Origin: Chitinophagaceae bacterium
GTDB lineage: Bacteria > Bacteroidota > Bacteroidia > Chitinophagales > Chitinophagaceae
DNA length: 15,592 nucleotides
NCBI GenBank assembly: GCA_947447815.1
Contig: CANFLJ010000008.1
Span: forward strand, 1-15,592
Reading direction: 5' to 3'
The notes beneath the pieces were generated by a model that saw only the letters and a list, made by a program, of their open reading frames with translations, had not been told where the DNA came from and made no database searches. Position numbers and translations under genes: made by a program. Within the stretch, counting starts at the first letter, position 1; each line of letters begins with the position of its first letter. Positions 6,226 through 14,006 of this stretch are shown piece after piece.

Positions 6226-8329
6226 TGGGGATTTTATATATGAGGAAAATACAATTGCACAAACAGGAACACAGGCGCCACCTGCGGGTTCTAAGCTTCA
6301 ATATATTAATTTTGAAGAAGGGCGTATTCGTGTAATGGGTACACCTGTTCCTAGCTGCAATTCAGCACCCAATAGCCAATGTTATGATTATTCTTTTTTA
6401 CAAGGAAATATTAGCATGCCTGGAAATAAACAAGGTGCTTTCGATTATTTTCTGCGTGATAATCAGGAAAATGTTAGAATGATTTTAACCGAAGAAACCC
6501 AATCTGGTGGTGCTACCTGTACTATGGAAAAATCTCTTAATGGAGATAATAACAGAAGGTCAAAGGAGGAAGCAATTTTTACGCAAACTGGCGACGGTAC
6601 CTTCAATACAGATAATGAAGTAGATAACACAGAATGTGCTGTAAGCCAAGTGCCGGGATGGACTGTAGGTTCACAGCAATCCCCGGCCAGTTATGCTTTG
6701 CCTTTAGGTGCTTATGTAAGTAAAATATCTGCATCACCTTCATCTAAGATTGGGCCCAATTCTCTTCTAAAAGTAATGGCTGGCGATAAAATATCTGCTA
6801 AAGTAATGTATTACTTTACAGGCAATGCAATAAACGACCCTCATTCTACCCCATTAGATGAAATGGTACAAGTTTTAGCTGGAGCAATGACAGGTACTAA
6901 TGCCGTTGCAAATTTGAGTGATAAAAGCAATGCAGTTGCGCAAATCGTATCTACCTATAATACTAATGATCCTAATTCTGTAAAGAATTTTTTACCAGAT
7001 CATAATTCTTTTGGAAACAATTTACCCAATGCAGGACTTACGATACTTTTCTTTGATGAAAGATTTAGTTTTGTAGGGCACATAAGTTATAACGAGGGAT
7101 CGCAAGTTGCACCTATAAGCGATCTTGGTTCCGATGCTACAAGCGGCGGTCAGGGAAGTTTCTTAACTTTGCCCGACATTAAAGCACCCAAAAATGGGTA
7201 TGTTTTTATTTATATAAGCAATACCAGCAATGTGCCGGTCTATTTCGACAATTTAAAAATAAGTCACGAAAGAGGTAAGATTATGGAAGAAGATCATTAC
7301 TATCCTTTTGGGTTAAAAATTGCCAGTATTTCAAGCCACAAAATTGGCGATTTGATGGATGGTCATCTACAAAATAATAACTTATTGAATGATAAAGAAT
7401 TAGATGATGATGCCGATCTTAATTGGTACGATTATGGATATAGAAATTATGACCCTCAAATAGGCAGATTTGCGCAAATTGATCCACTAGCATTTGATTA
7501 TGAGTTTAATAGTACTTATAGCTATGCAATAAATAATCCTGTCGATTTTATTGATAAGGATGGATTAGGTCCTGTTGGTTTTGCGCAGGTTCTTAAGCAG
7601 TTTACTTGTCCTATAGGAGGAGGTGGTGGAGCAGCAGGAGGTAGCTTGGCTGCATTTTCCATTGTGTACGATGTAATAAGTGTTGCAACCCACATTGTTT
7701 ATGCATTTCAATTGCATGATCAGTTTTTATCAAGCTGGGTAGCAATACATGCATATTCAGACGCCGCTGTTAAACAAATTAATGGTGGAAATGATAATCA
7801 AAATCAACAAATTAATAAGTATACCGGTTCTGGTGAAAATAGAGCTAAAATTGCACTAAAAATGGTACGCGAAAGAAAAATAAAGTATAAAAATGAATTT
7901 GGGAAGAAAAGAACTGGAGATGATGATGAAGATTTAGAATATATGGATTGTAGTGAACTAGTAAACAGAGTATTAAGAAAAGATGGAATGATTGAAAAGA
8001 ATGTTGATTTTGACAGTCATAGTCTTAGAAAAAAGTTTGATGAATTAACTGATAATGGCCAAATGGAAAAAGATTGGAAACCTCAAGTAGGTGATATTTT
8101 TATTCAAGATGGAGAAGAAAATCATCATACTGGAATAGTAACAAAAGTATATGATGATGGTTATATAGATATTGTTGAAGCATATGGGGTAGATGCGCCT
8201 ATAAATTATGGTGCAAAATATGATCATGCGGGAAATTCAATACATAAAAAAATCACTTTAGAAAAAAATCCGGGAGCTATTGGTTACTATAGGCCAACCA
8301 AAAATTTTAAACCGATTAAACATAAATAA
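6185..8329 (+). CDS. 5'-truncated RHS protein with NlpC/P60-like toxin tail
   Basis: 714 residues. The body is Bacteroidota RHS sequence: LQYINFEEGRIRVM (39-51), DYFLRDNQENVRMILTEE (87-104), a beta-rich insert ending VYFDNLKISHERG (352-364), HYYPFGLKIASISS (371-384), and the RHS core YRNYDPQIGRFAQIDPL (419-435) with YSYAINNPVDFIDKDG (445-460). After a Gly-rich hydrophobic segment (476-508) the tail (about 545-714) looks like NlpC/P60: MDCSELV (587-593, Cys589), VGDIF (635-639), HTGIV (648-652, His648), VEAYG (664-668) and IGYYRP (699-704). This predicts a cell-wall peptide hydrolase or amidase. Usual N-terminal RHS repeats, export signal and delivery domains are missing. The frame opens only at 6143, and GTG 6185 lies in the left inverted repeat, so residues 1 to about 14 are repeat-derived. 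It is either a silent cassette or a remnant. The tail DNA is notably A/T-rich. Confidence 0.85.
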   Translation: MTSDTPRFSKLCRDGDFIYEENTIAQTGTQAPPAGSKLQYINFEEGRIRVMGTPVPSCNSAPNSQCYDYSFLQGNISMPGNKQGAFDYFLRDNQENVRMILTEETQSGGATCTMEKSLNGDNNRRSKEEAIFTQTGDGTFNTDNEVDNTECAVSQVPGWTVGSQQSPASYALPLGAYVSKISASPSSKIGPNSLLKVMAGDKISAKVMYYFTGNAINDPHSTPLDEMVQVLAGAMTGTNAVANLSDKSNAVAQIVSTYNTNDPNSVKNFLPDHNSFGNNLPNAGLTILFFDERFSFVGHISYNEGSQVAPISDLGSDATSGGQGSFLTLPDIKAPKNGYVFIYISNTSNVPVYFDNLKISHERGKIMEEDHYYPFGLKIASISSHKIGDLMDGHLQNNNLLNDKELDDDADLNWYDYGYRNYDPQIGRFAQIDPLAFDYEFNSTYSYAINNPVDFIDKDGLGPVGFAQVLKQFTCPIGGGGGAAGGSLAAFSIVYDVISVATHIVYAFQLHDQFLSSWVAIHAYSDAAVKQINGGNDNQNQQINKYTGSGENRAKIALKMVRERKIKYKNEFGKKRTGDDDEDLEYMDCSELVNRVLRKDGMIEKNVDFDSHSLRKKFDELTDNGQMEKDWKPQVGDIFIQDGEENHHTGIVTKVYDDGYIDIVEAYGVDAPINYGAKYDHAGNSIHKKITLEKNPGAIGYYRPTKNFKPIKHK

Positions 8330-8342
8330 TAAATATATAGCA

Positions 8343-9356
8343 ATGAAATTTATTTTTAGTTTTATATTATTTTTTTTGATGTATTTACATTGTTTTTCAC
8401 AACAACCGTTATTAGTAAAAAGCGTCAATGAATCAGATTGTTTTAAAGTAAAATTAAAATATCAATTTAATCAACCTATGTTGAGTGTAAATTCATTTTG
8501 CAAACTAGATAGTTTTTGGTTTATTGCATATTATGATAATATTTATCAGTTTGATTTGAATGGACTATTTTTAAGAAAGTTACCATTGAAAAGAAATAGC
8601 CCTAATCTTTCAAGCAAATATTGGATAAATAGTTTCAAGATATCAAAGACTAGTAATCAACTATTTGATTTAATAATAGATGCAGCAGATTCCATTTTTT
8701 ATTATAATGACAAATTCGATCTTTTAAAAGTAAAACCAATATGTTCTAGCGGCAGAGCTGGATACATTTATGAAAGTAGTTTTTTTAAGAGATCGGCTTA
8801 TAAATCATGTATTCCAGTAAGCGACAACTTTGAAATTATTGATCAGATAATTGTAGTTAATGATAATGAACCAGATAAGGTTATAGCTAATGTTAAAAAT
8901 ATCAGTGCTAACAGTTTGTTCATAAACAATAAAGGTGATATAGCTTATTTCTGTTTTAAAGACTCAAATGAGATTAAAATTTTCACTTACAACCAAGAGA
9001 AAGATAGTTATGATCATATAAAAATTATTCCGATAAAAAAAGGAAGGCATATTTTCGGTGAAGATGTTCAGATTATTGCGGAAAAAGACAATTTTTTCTA
9101 TGTAAGCTCTTATACTGATGCATTAAAGGAAAAACAGGTTTTTGAAACAATATTTAAAATTGATACTTTAGGAAATATTATTAAAACAGATACTTTGCCA
9201 AATATATTACAAGAATTATCTAAGTCAAAAATAAAAAGTATTCAGAAGATGAATAGTATCAGTTTTTCTAAATTAACTAAATTTTATTTTGATGGTGAAC
9301 ATACTTTTTATCTTAGGATTACAAAAAATGGAACCATAATTAGAGTGATAGAATAA
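8343..9356 (+). CDS. Exported protein, candidate immunity factor for the RHS toxin
   Basis: 337 residues from ATG 8343, 13 bases after the RHS stop. The frame is open further upstream but MKFIFSFILFFLMYLHCFSQ is a clear signal peptide, which fixes the start; cleavage is likely after Ser19 and there is no good lipobox. The mature part has repeated beta-strand segments of the form hydrophobic-D-x-x-G (FDLNGLFLRKL, FKIDTLGNIIKT), which suggests a beta-propeller-like fold, but no family is recognised. Immunity proteins usually follow RHS toxin tails directly, and an NlpC/P60 toxin would act in the periplasm, so an exported partner fits. Very A/T-rich like the toxin tail, as expected of a horizontally shuffled toxin/immunity pair. 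The role is inferred from position and export signal. Confidence 0.65.
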   Translation: MKFIFSFILFFLMYLHCFSQQPLLVKSVNESDCFKVKLKYQFNQPMLSVNSFCKLDSFWFIAYYDNIYQFDLNGLFLRKLPLKRNSPNLSSKYWINSFKISKTSNQLFDLIIDAADSIFYYNDKFDLLKVKPICSSGRAGYIYESSFFKRSAYKSCIPVSDNFEIIDQIIVVNDNEPDKVIANVKNISANSLFINNKGDIAYFCFKDSNEIKIFTYNQEKDSYDHIKIIPIKKGRHIFGEDVQIIAEKDNFFYVSSYTDALKEKQVFETIFKIDTLGNIIKTDTLPNILQELSKSKIKSIQKMNSISFSKLTKFYFDGEHTFYLRITKNGTIIRVIE

Positions 9357-9460
9357 AATAATATAATATTACTATCATTTTGATTGTAATGTATAAAAAT
9401 AAACGCAAATTAGAAATGAAGTTTAAATATAAATAAAAAAAGTGCTTTCTAGCATCCAAT

Positions 9461-9532
9461 TCTCGGCACAGCGTACAAACAATCAGAGTGTCACTCGTCA
9501 CTGGCTGCGCCTGTTTCGTAATCCCTTACAGC
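9461..9532. repeat. Right inverted repeat of the RHS module
   Basis: Partner of 6147-6225. Identical blocks at 9461-9472 and 9486-9503. It lies about 105 bases after the stop of the candidate immunity gene. On the minus strand it reads VTSDTLIVCTLCRELD in the frame equivalent to the VTSDTPRFSKLCRD start of the RHS frame, so both copies derive from the same unit. No target-site duplication is evident outside the pair. The interval 9533-9658 shows no gene. Confidence 0.72.
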
Positions 9533-9658
9533 CGCGTTTATATATTTGTAACAGTATGTATAATTTTTGACATTGTATTAGAAATAGAATGATCAATTTT
9601 TACAATAATTGTTTCTAGAAGTTTATAATCTTTAAAATAGAAATATTGATGGTTATGT

Positions 9659-11890
9659 TCATCGCTTTACTTTTGTGAAATTCCCCATTCGCGCCTGGTC
9701 TAACCAATGAGCAGAAACGAGTTTTGATAAGTAAGAGTCTGCAGAACGGTTTTTGATACCGAAACGATCATCTGCCAGCTGGACAGCATCTTTTCTTTTG
9801 AAAGTATCTGGCAAGGCATCGAAAAAGGATTTCATTGCTTTATCTGTTACTGAACCATTTTTGGGTAATTCTTTGAACATGAATACCGCATGCTCCTGGT
9901 AAACTTTGACCATTTGTAAGGCGATATCAAAATCTTCATCAGAACAAGTGAAAGCTGCAGCAGCTTCTGCATTGTCGAAATATCTAAGGGCTGTCAGAAT
10001 CATGGACAGTCGGAAAAGGATTAGGCCGAGCCTTTTTGAAGTACTAGAAAGGTCTTCGCTGATAAAAGTAGATAAGGTATTTAAACAATCCTCGCCGTAA
10101 TTATTCAGCCGGTCCCACTGATTGGGTGTAAGATGAAATAAGGTTTGCTCTTGTGTATCGAGAAATTCTACAAAGTTGGACACTCTATAAGAAAGGTCTT
10201 CATAATACTTGGAGAGATTTAAGCCATTCATAGTCGGGCCTGCTTTTATCCAGATGCTTTCGGATTTGAATACATAAAAGATAAAACGGCTAAACAAACC
10301 ATCTTCTGCAGATTTAATAAGGCCTTCTACTTGTCCGGGCGTGCCAGCAAGTGCTACTGAGAGCCTAGGCATTTTTAGTTCGATCCATTCTTTATTTGTC
10401 TTGCGACTATACGAAACGGGCTCATGATGGAAAGCCTTTCTTAGTAAATCGGAATAGCTGCCCCAATCCTGTTTGAGGACATTTCCCATGGTATCGGCTT
10501 CGGTTTCGCAGAAAATACCTTGCTCATCCCCTTCTTTTAAATGCTGGATGATACGGGCAGAACTATTATTGGCCGGAATGTATAAGACTTTGAAAGCAGG
10601 CTCCTCGGGGAGTTCGATATTGGAAACATTGTCTTTTGATTTCTGCACTACTCTCCTATACTCTGCCATTTCCATTTCGTAGAACTTCCTTTTTGCTTTG
10701 CTTTCGTCTACCAGTTTATTGTGGTACTTATCGCCCAGCTGTTTGGAATATGTTAGGGCACCTTTGCCACTTGCTGCCGGAGCGATAATGAAAACAAAGA
10801 GATTGCTGTAATGCTCTTTGCCACGATATAAGCCCATGACATTGCGCATACAACCGCTAATGACTGATAGTGCACCTGTGATAAATATGTCTTTCTCGCG
10901 GCGGTCTTTGAGAACCATACAACCATCTTTGAGTATTGCAGGGAGTTTATCGTAGATGGATTCGGGCAAATAGGGCATTTGCATGAGCAATTCATCTTTT
11001 GTGGGAGGCGAATAATCCTCGGACTTTGCAGACTTTGCAAACTTTGCACTCTCGTGTAAATTATTGCGGTATGCACTTTGGATGGTTTGCAACTGCTCTT
11101 TTGTATCTAAATCGTAGTTTGAGCCGATAAATGACTCGGTGAAGCTTTGGGGAATACCCAGGCGATTACAATTGCAAGCGAGGTGATGTATGAAATTATT
11201 TCTATTGCCGCTGGTATAAGTGTTTTTTCGTTGGGTAAGTTCGACCGACCAAGCCATTGAAGAGTCGAAATCGACTATAACAGGCCATTTAGAGGGCTTA
11301 AATATTTCGGAGGGGATATCAACCACCATTGGTTTAATGGGCTGAATATCAACATGATACGGTGTAGCATTGATATTGCGATAGCAATTGGAATCGTAAG
11401 ACATGAAACAAAGTCGGCAAACATCTTTTCCTGAAGGATCTATTTTTAGCTGCAGCTGGGTTTCAAAATAAACAGCTACCTGGGTAAAAGCTAGTTTATG
11501 GTGTTCCTCCTTGCTATCGACCAACACGATAATCTTTACGCCATTGCCACTGGGGCTAATGAAAGCGGCAAAGGTGAAAGGGTAAGCAGCTACCTTTTGA
11601 ATGATGGCCGTTGCCTCCGATGGAGTTATTTTATCGATATCTATAATAATGTGATTGCTATACTCGGATAGCAAGGAAGCCTTTCTGCCATTGTTGAAAG
11701 TACCGGAAGGCGTGAAAGCGGGTAGCTGTTTCTTTAACTGATCGGCTGCTGCAGTATTGCCCTTTGAAAGCTGCTTGCGGATTTCGGTTATCTCTTGTTT
11801 GTACTTACCTTCTTTGATTGACTTGGTAATTAAAATCAAAGATTTGTCCTCTACCCATGTAGTGTAATTGTGAAAGATGGAAGCCTTCAT
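9659..11890 (-). CDS. BT4734-like primase domain fused to DUF3987 helicase-like domain
   Basis: 743 residues. N terminus (about 55-180): BT4734/VirE-N type archaeo-eukaryotic primase-like domain, with GTFNNGRK (63-70), HIIIDIDKI (80-88; D84, D86) and ISPSGNGVKIIV (111-122), then DVCRLCFMSYD (156-166). A linker SAKFAKSAKS (281-290) is encoded by DNA tandem repeats. C terminus (about 305-640): DUF3987 with a P-loop APAASGKG (370-377, K376), GIFCETEADTM (458-468) as a Walker B-like strand, AGTPGQ (515-520) and GLFSRFIFY (531-539). The end (about 675-740) resembles a winged helix. Such proteins are typical of integrative elements and prophages of Bacteroidota and probably prime and unwind element DNA. 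It follows the HTH gene by 44 bases and should share its transcript. Domain calls are firm; the exact replication role is inferred. Confidence 0.88.
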   Translation of the reverse strand: MKASIFHNYTTWVEDKSLILITKSIKEGKYKQEITEIRKQLSKGNTAAADQLKKQLPAFTPSGTFNNGRKASLLSEYSNHIIIDIDKITPSEATAIIQKVAAYPFTFAAFISPSGNGVKIIVLVDSKEEHHKLAFTQVAVYFETQLQLKIDPSGKDVCRLCFMSYDSNCYRNINATPYHVDIQPIKPMVVDIPSEIFKPSKWPVIVDFDSSMAWSVELTQRKNTYTSGNRNNFIHHLACNCNRLGIPQSFTESFIGSNYDLDTKEQLQTIQSAYRNNLHESAKFAKSAKSEDYSPPTKDELLMQMPYLPESIYDKLPAILKDGCMVLKDRREKDIFITGALSVISGCMRNVMGLYRGKEHYSNLFVFIIAPAASGKGALTYSKQLGDKYHNKLVDESKAKRKFYEMEMAEYRRVVQKSKDNVSNIELPEEPAFKVLYIPANNSSARIIQHLKEGDEQGIFCETEADTMGNVLKQDWGSYSDLLRKAFHHEPVSYSRKTNKEWIELKMPRLSVALAGTPGQVEGLIKSAEDGLFSRFIFYVFKSESIWIKAGPTMNGLNLSKYYEDLSYRVSNFVEFLDTQEQTLFHLTPNQWDRLNNYGEDCLNTLSTFISEDLSSTSKRLGLILFRLSMILTALRYFDNAEAAAAFTCSDEDFDIALQMVKVYQEHAVFMFKELPKNGSVTDKAMKSFFDALPDTFKRKDAVQLADDRFGIKNRSADSYLSKLVSAHWLDQARMGNFTKVKR
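11023..11049. repeat. Three tandem 9-mers inside the primase-helicase gene
   Basis: ACTTTGCAG, ACTTTGCAA and ACTTTGCAC in tandem, reading SAKFAKSAKS on the coding strand. Bases 11023-11048 are the exact reverse complement of 6056-6081. Expansion of a three-codon unit in a flexible linker explains the protein side; it does not explain the intergenic copy. Confidence 0.75.
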
Positions 11891-11893
11891 AAC

Positions 11894-11918
11894 AATTAAA
11901 AATTAAGAATTAAAAATT
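11894..11918. repeat. Direct repeat AATTAAAAATT x2 in the HTH/primase gap
   Basis: AATTAAAAATT at 11894-11904 and 11908-11918, separated by three bases, filling most of the gap between the two genes and including the position of the primase leader. It could keep the start of the downstream gene unstructured. Similar A/T repeats are common in this phylum, so no specific function is claimed. Confidence 0.5.
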
Positions 11919-11934
11919 GAATACAGATCCTTTC

Positions 11935-12213
11935 TTACTTTTTGAAGGCTTTGAAGTAGTGCTTATTTAAGAGGGTTTCAATATCGGATAAACGATAGTA
12001 AATTTTATTGCCTACCTGGGAGAAAGAAATGAGTCCGGAATCGCGGTAATTCTGGGCGGTACGTTTGGAGATTTTAAGGATGGCCATGACTTCGACATTG
12101 TCGAGCCATTTTTCTTTTGGTTCTTTTTCTTTTGCATCTAAACGCTTATTAACTGCTTCAATTTTCTCTACTATTTGATTGAAGGCTTCTGACTGGATAG
12201 TGATAACTTCCAT
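11935..12213 (-). CDS. Helix-turn-helix protein of excisionase/regulator type
   Basis: 92 residues. An N-terminal helical region (about 7-32) with coiled-coil character precedes a winged HTH_17-type domain: WLDNVEVMAILKISKRTAQNYRDSG (36-60), then the wing LISFSQVGNKIYYRLSDIETLL (61-82). Small proteins like this usually sit between integrase and primase in Bacteroidota mobile elements. They act as excisionases (recombination directionality factors) or as regulators of the replication and excision genes. The gene starts 44 bases upstream of the primase-helicase gene and has palindromes just upstream of its start, consistent with autoregulation. Which of the two roles it has cannot be decided from sequence. 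Confidence 0.82.
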   Translation of the reverse strand: MEVITIQSEAFNQIVEKIEAVNKRLDAKEKEPKEKWLDNVEVMAILKISKRTAQNYRDSGLISFSQVGNKIYYRLSDIETLLNKHYFKAFKK

Positions 12214-12229
12214 AATTGTATGTTTTTAG

Positions 12230-12250
12230 TTGTAACGTTTATTGTTACAA
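12230..12250. promoter_or_regulatory. Inverted repeat upstream of the HTH gene, operator candidate
   Basis: TTGTAAC (12230-12236) and GTTACAA (12244-12250) are exact reverse complements with a 7-base spacer, 16 bases upstream of the ATG at 12213. Likely binding site for the HTH protein or another regulator. Confidence 0.5.
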
Positions 12251-12281
12251 TTGCAAAGCTGCGTATATAAAAGCAACAATT

Positions 12282-12306
12282 GGGGTTGTAAGGGGTTGTA
12301 CAACCC
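12282..12306. promoter_or_regulatory. GGGTTGTACAACCC palindrome with adjacent direct repeat
   Basis: GGGTTGTACAACCC (12293-12306) is a perfect 14-base palindrome. The half-unit GGGGTTGTA also occurs directly before it (12282-12290 and 12292-12300). The TTGTA core resembles the TTGTAAC arms at 12230-12250, so one regulator may bind both. Other interpretations are an excisionase or replication-protein site. Confidence 0.5.
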
Positions 12307-12453
12307 TTTACACTATTCAATGCCAGTAAGGGTTTGATGGGTGTTATTTATTTTTAAAACCCTATTATTTTTACTAAACAATAGCTATTTTTTTGGGGAA
12401 GAACCTTAATTCGAGCATTTTGTCTCATAGCCGACAGGCAGCCTCACCCCCAA

Positions 12454-12554
12454 CCCCTCTCCCGAATGAGAGGGGAGAAATACAAATACAGCACCACTGC
12501 TGTCTCCTTATCACTTCCACAGAAGTGGAAGCAATATTTCTGCTATCGCAGAAA
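12454..12554. other. Array of four consecutive hairpins
   Basis: Four perfect short inverted repeats in 100 bases: CCCCTCTC/GAGAGGGG (12454-12475, 6-base loop), CAGCA/TGCTG (12489-12502, 4-base loop), CTTCCAC/GTGGAAG (12514-12531, loop AGAA) and TTTCTGC/GCAGAAA (12537-12554, loop TATC). The array lies between the 433-residue gene (stop at 12664) and the HTH gene, within the 450-base non-coding gap 12214-12663. The first hairpin with its CCTCACCCCCAA flank resembles an interspersed repeat I have seen in several bacterial genomes. Candidates: transfer or replication origin, structured RNA in the integrase transcript, or a repeat insertion. Short frames that cross it on both strands look spurious. 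Confidence 0.6.
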
Positions 12555-12663
12555 CCGGACCGGCTGATGTGGCTTATGTATGAACGGGTGATTAAGCGGA
12601 TACTTGAAGTTTTGTTTGGTTTAACTATGTTTATACTATGGAGAGTCAATTGATCTGTCCTGG

Positions 12664-13965
12664 TTATTCTTTGCGTAAATTCTCGAGCATTTTGAGTAAA
12701 ATGGGCTTCCAAAACTTTATAACCGATGGATCAACGGCACTATTAAGGTTGTTTAATTTGGCTACAGTAGGACCTGCATCTTGTTTGCCAGTGGTTAGAA
12801 AATTGGCTTCTATAAACTGGTATAACTCTTTTTTTGTTTGAATATCAAAAATGCTAGGATTGATGTCTGCTAACATTTTGAAACAATATGCCAGCTGGGG
12901 TACCGTTAGATTCATTTTCATTTTTATATTCTGGAGGAATGCTTGTTGTGGTTGGTAATTAGGGAAGGCATTATTATCTACTCCATGATAATAATGAAAA
13001 GAATTTTGTTCTTCTATCTGTTCACCCAAAAATATCATGACCTTATCGATATAATAACAGGAATAGTAATTGTAAAAATCCTCCTGAATACTGGCTGTAT
13101 TTTTATTGAAACCCAGCGCAGCTGCTTCTATAGCTGTGGGCGTATTGAGTGCTAAGATTATGCTTATTGGATTGTTAGTTTGATTATGTCTGACTTCGTC
13201 TTCTGAATTGATATGATATAAGTTTAGCCAAGGCTGTATATCGTTGAGCGTTATTTTTCCTTTTTTACGTTTTAACTCAAACTCATAGCGGACACTATTT
13301 AAGTAATGCCTTTTGTGGTCCTTTTCGATATTGCCAAGATTATAATACACCTCTTTTCTAAAATACTCCATATTCTCCTGTAGCATTAATTTAAAACTAA
13401 AGGTGGTACCTGTATTGGGCGTGTAACAAATTAAGTGACTGATAAAGGAATCTGTATCGCGGTGCTTTAAAATTTTAGTAGTAGGTGTTTCTACTGTAAT
13501 AAAGGATGGACAAAAGCCAAGTAAGCCATTTTTGAAATCGAGAAACAGGCCTGTTATGGCTTCTGAATATAAATGGTAGTGTTGTGTGTAAAGATTCCAA
13601 ACATCATTGGCAAAGCCAGTTTGATAGGATTGCTCATTGAATACTACATGCTCAGGCTCCAGATAATGATGGTGATAATAGCTGAGGAAATGGTAGCGGC
13701 TACTTGCAATGGAATAAGAATGTGTTTGAAACTGGTTGTCGGCTAGTGAAAGGGTTCGGTAAGCTTCTTTACCATTCATGGGTTTGATTTGGTCAAAAAA
13801 GGATTTTGAAAATATATTTAATAAATCACCCTTGATATAGGAGTTAATGGAACCAATATCAAGGGATTGCCGGGGATACTCTGTCTCTGACTTTTTGATA
13901 TAAACACTTGCCTTGAAGGCAATATGTTCTTCTAACTTTTGAACTGAAAATATTTCATTAGACAT
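12664..13965 (-). CDS. 433-residue mobile-element protein with RteC-like C terminus
   Basis: I do not recognise the full-length family. The protein is soluble, rich in Tyr/His/Asn (for example RYHFLSYYHHHYLEPEH near residues 90-106), with no membrane segment or obvious catalytic motif. The last about 85 residues (349-433), with LTVPQLAYCFKMLADI, KKELYQFIEANF and the final VIKFWKPILLKML, resemble the C-terminal part of RteC-type proteins, which regulate excision in Bacteroides conjugative elements. This similarity is from memory and weak. It follows the integrase gene by 41 bases on the same strand, so it is probably co-expressed and works in integration, excision or transfer. Alternative: a hypothetical cargo gene. 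Confidence 0.55.
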   Translation of the reverse strand: MSNEIFSVQKLEEHIAFKASVYIKKSETEYPRQSLDIGSINSYIKGDLLNIFSKSFFDQIKPMNGKEAYRTLSLADNQFQTHSYSIASSRYHFLSYYHHHYLEPEHVVFNEQSYQTGFANDVWNLYTQHYHLYSEAITGLFLDFKNGLLGFCPSFITVETPTTKILKHRDTDSFISHLICYTPNTGTTFSFKLMLQENMEYFRKEVYYNLGNIEKDHKRHYLNSVRYEFELKRKKGKITLNDIQPWLNLYHINSEDEVRHNQTNNPISIILALNTPTAIEAAALGFNKNTASIQEDFYNYYSCYYIDKVMIFLGEQIEEQNSFHYYHGVDNNAFPNYQPQQAFLQNIKMKMNLTVPQLAYCFKMLADINPSIFDIQTKKELYQFIEANFLTTGKQDAGPTVAKLNNLNSAVDPSVIKFWKPILLKMLENLRKE

Positions 13966-14006
13966 TTCATTCGTTGGTTGACTATGGGTAAAGGTGCAGG
14001 CTTTTG

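Noticed and set aside
8280..8342. Upstream TTG start of the candidate immunity gene.
   Set aside because: It would overlap the RHS gene and bury the signal peptide behind 21 polar residues; ATG 8343 is better.
10753..11076. 107-codon minus-strand frame within the primase-helicase gene.
   Set aside because: It is in another frame of the same strand inside a clearly coding region; composition is that of an out-of-frame shadow.
12454..12475. CCCCTCTC/GAGAGGGG hairpin as terminator of the integrase operon.
   Set aside because: Read on the minus strand it is followed by G-rich sequence (GGGGTTGGGGG), not a T run.
12425..12712. 95-codon minus-strand frame and an 86-codon plus-strand frame (12393-12653) through the hairpin region.
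   Set aside because: Both run through hairpins and a C-rich repeat, have no family resemblance, and the minus frame overlaps the end of the 433-residue gene.
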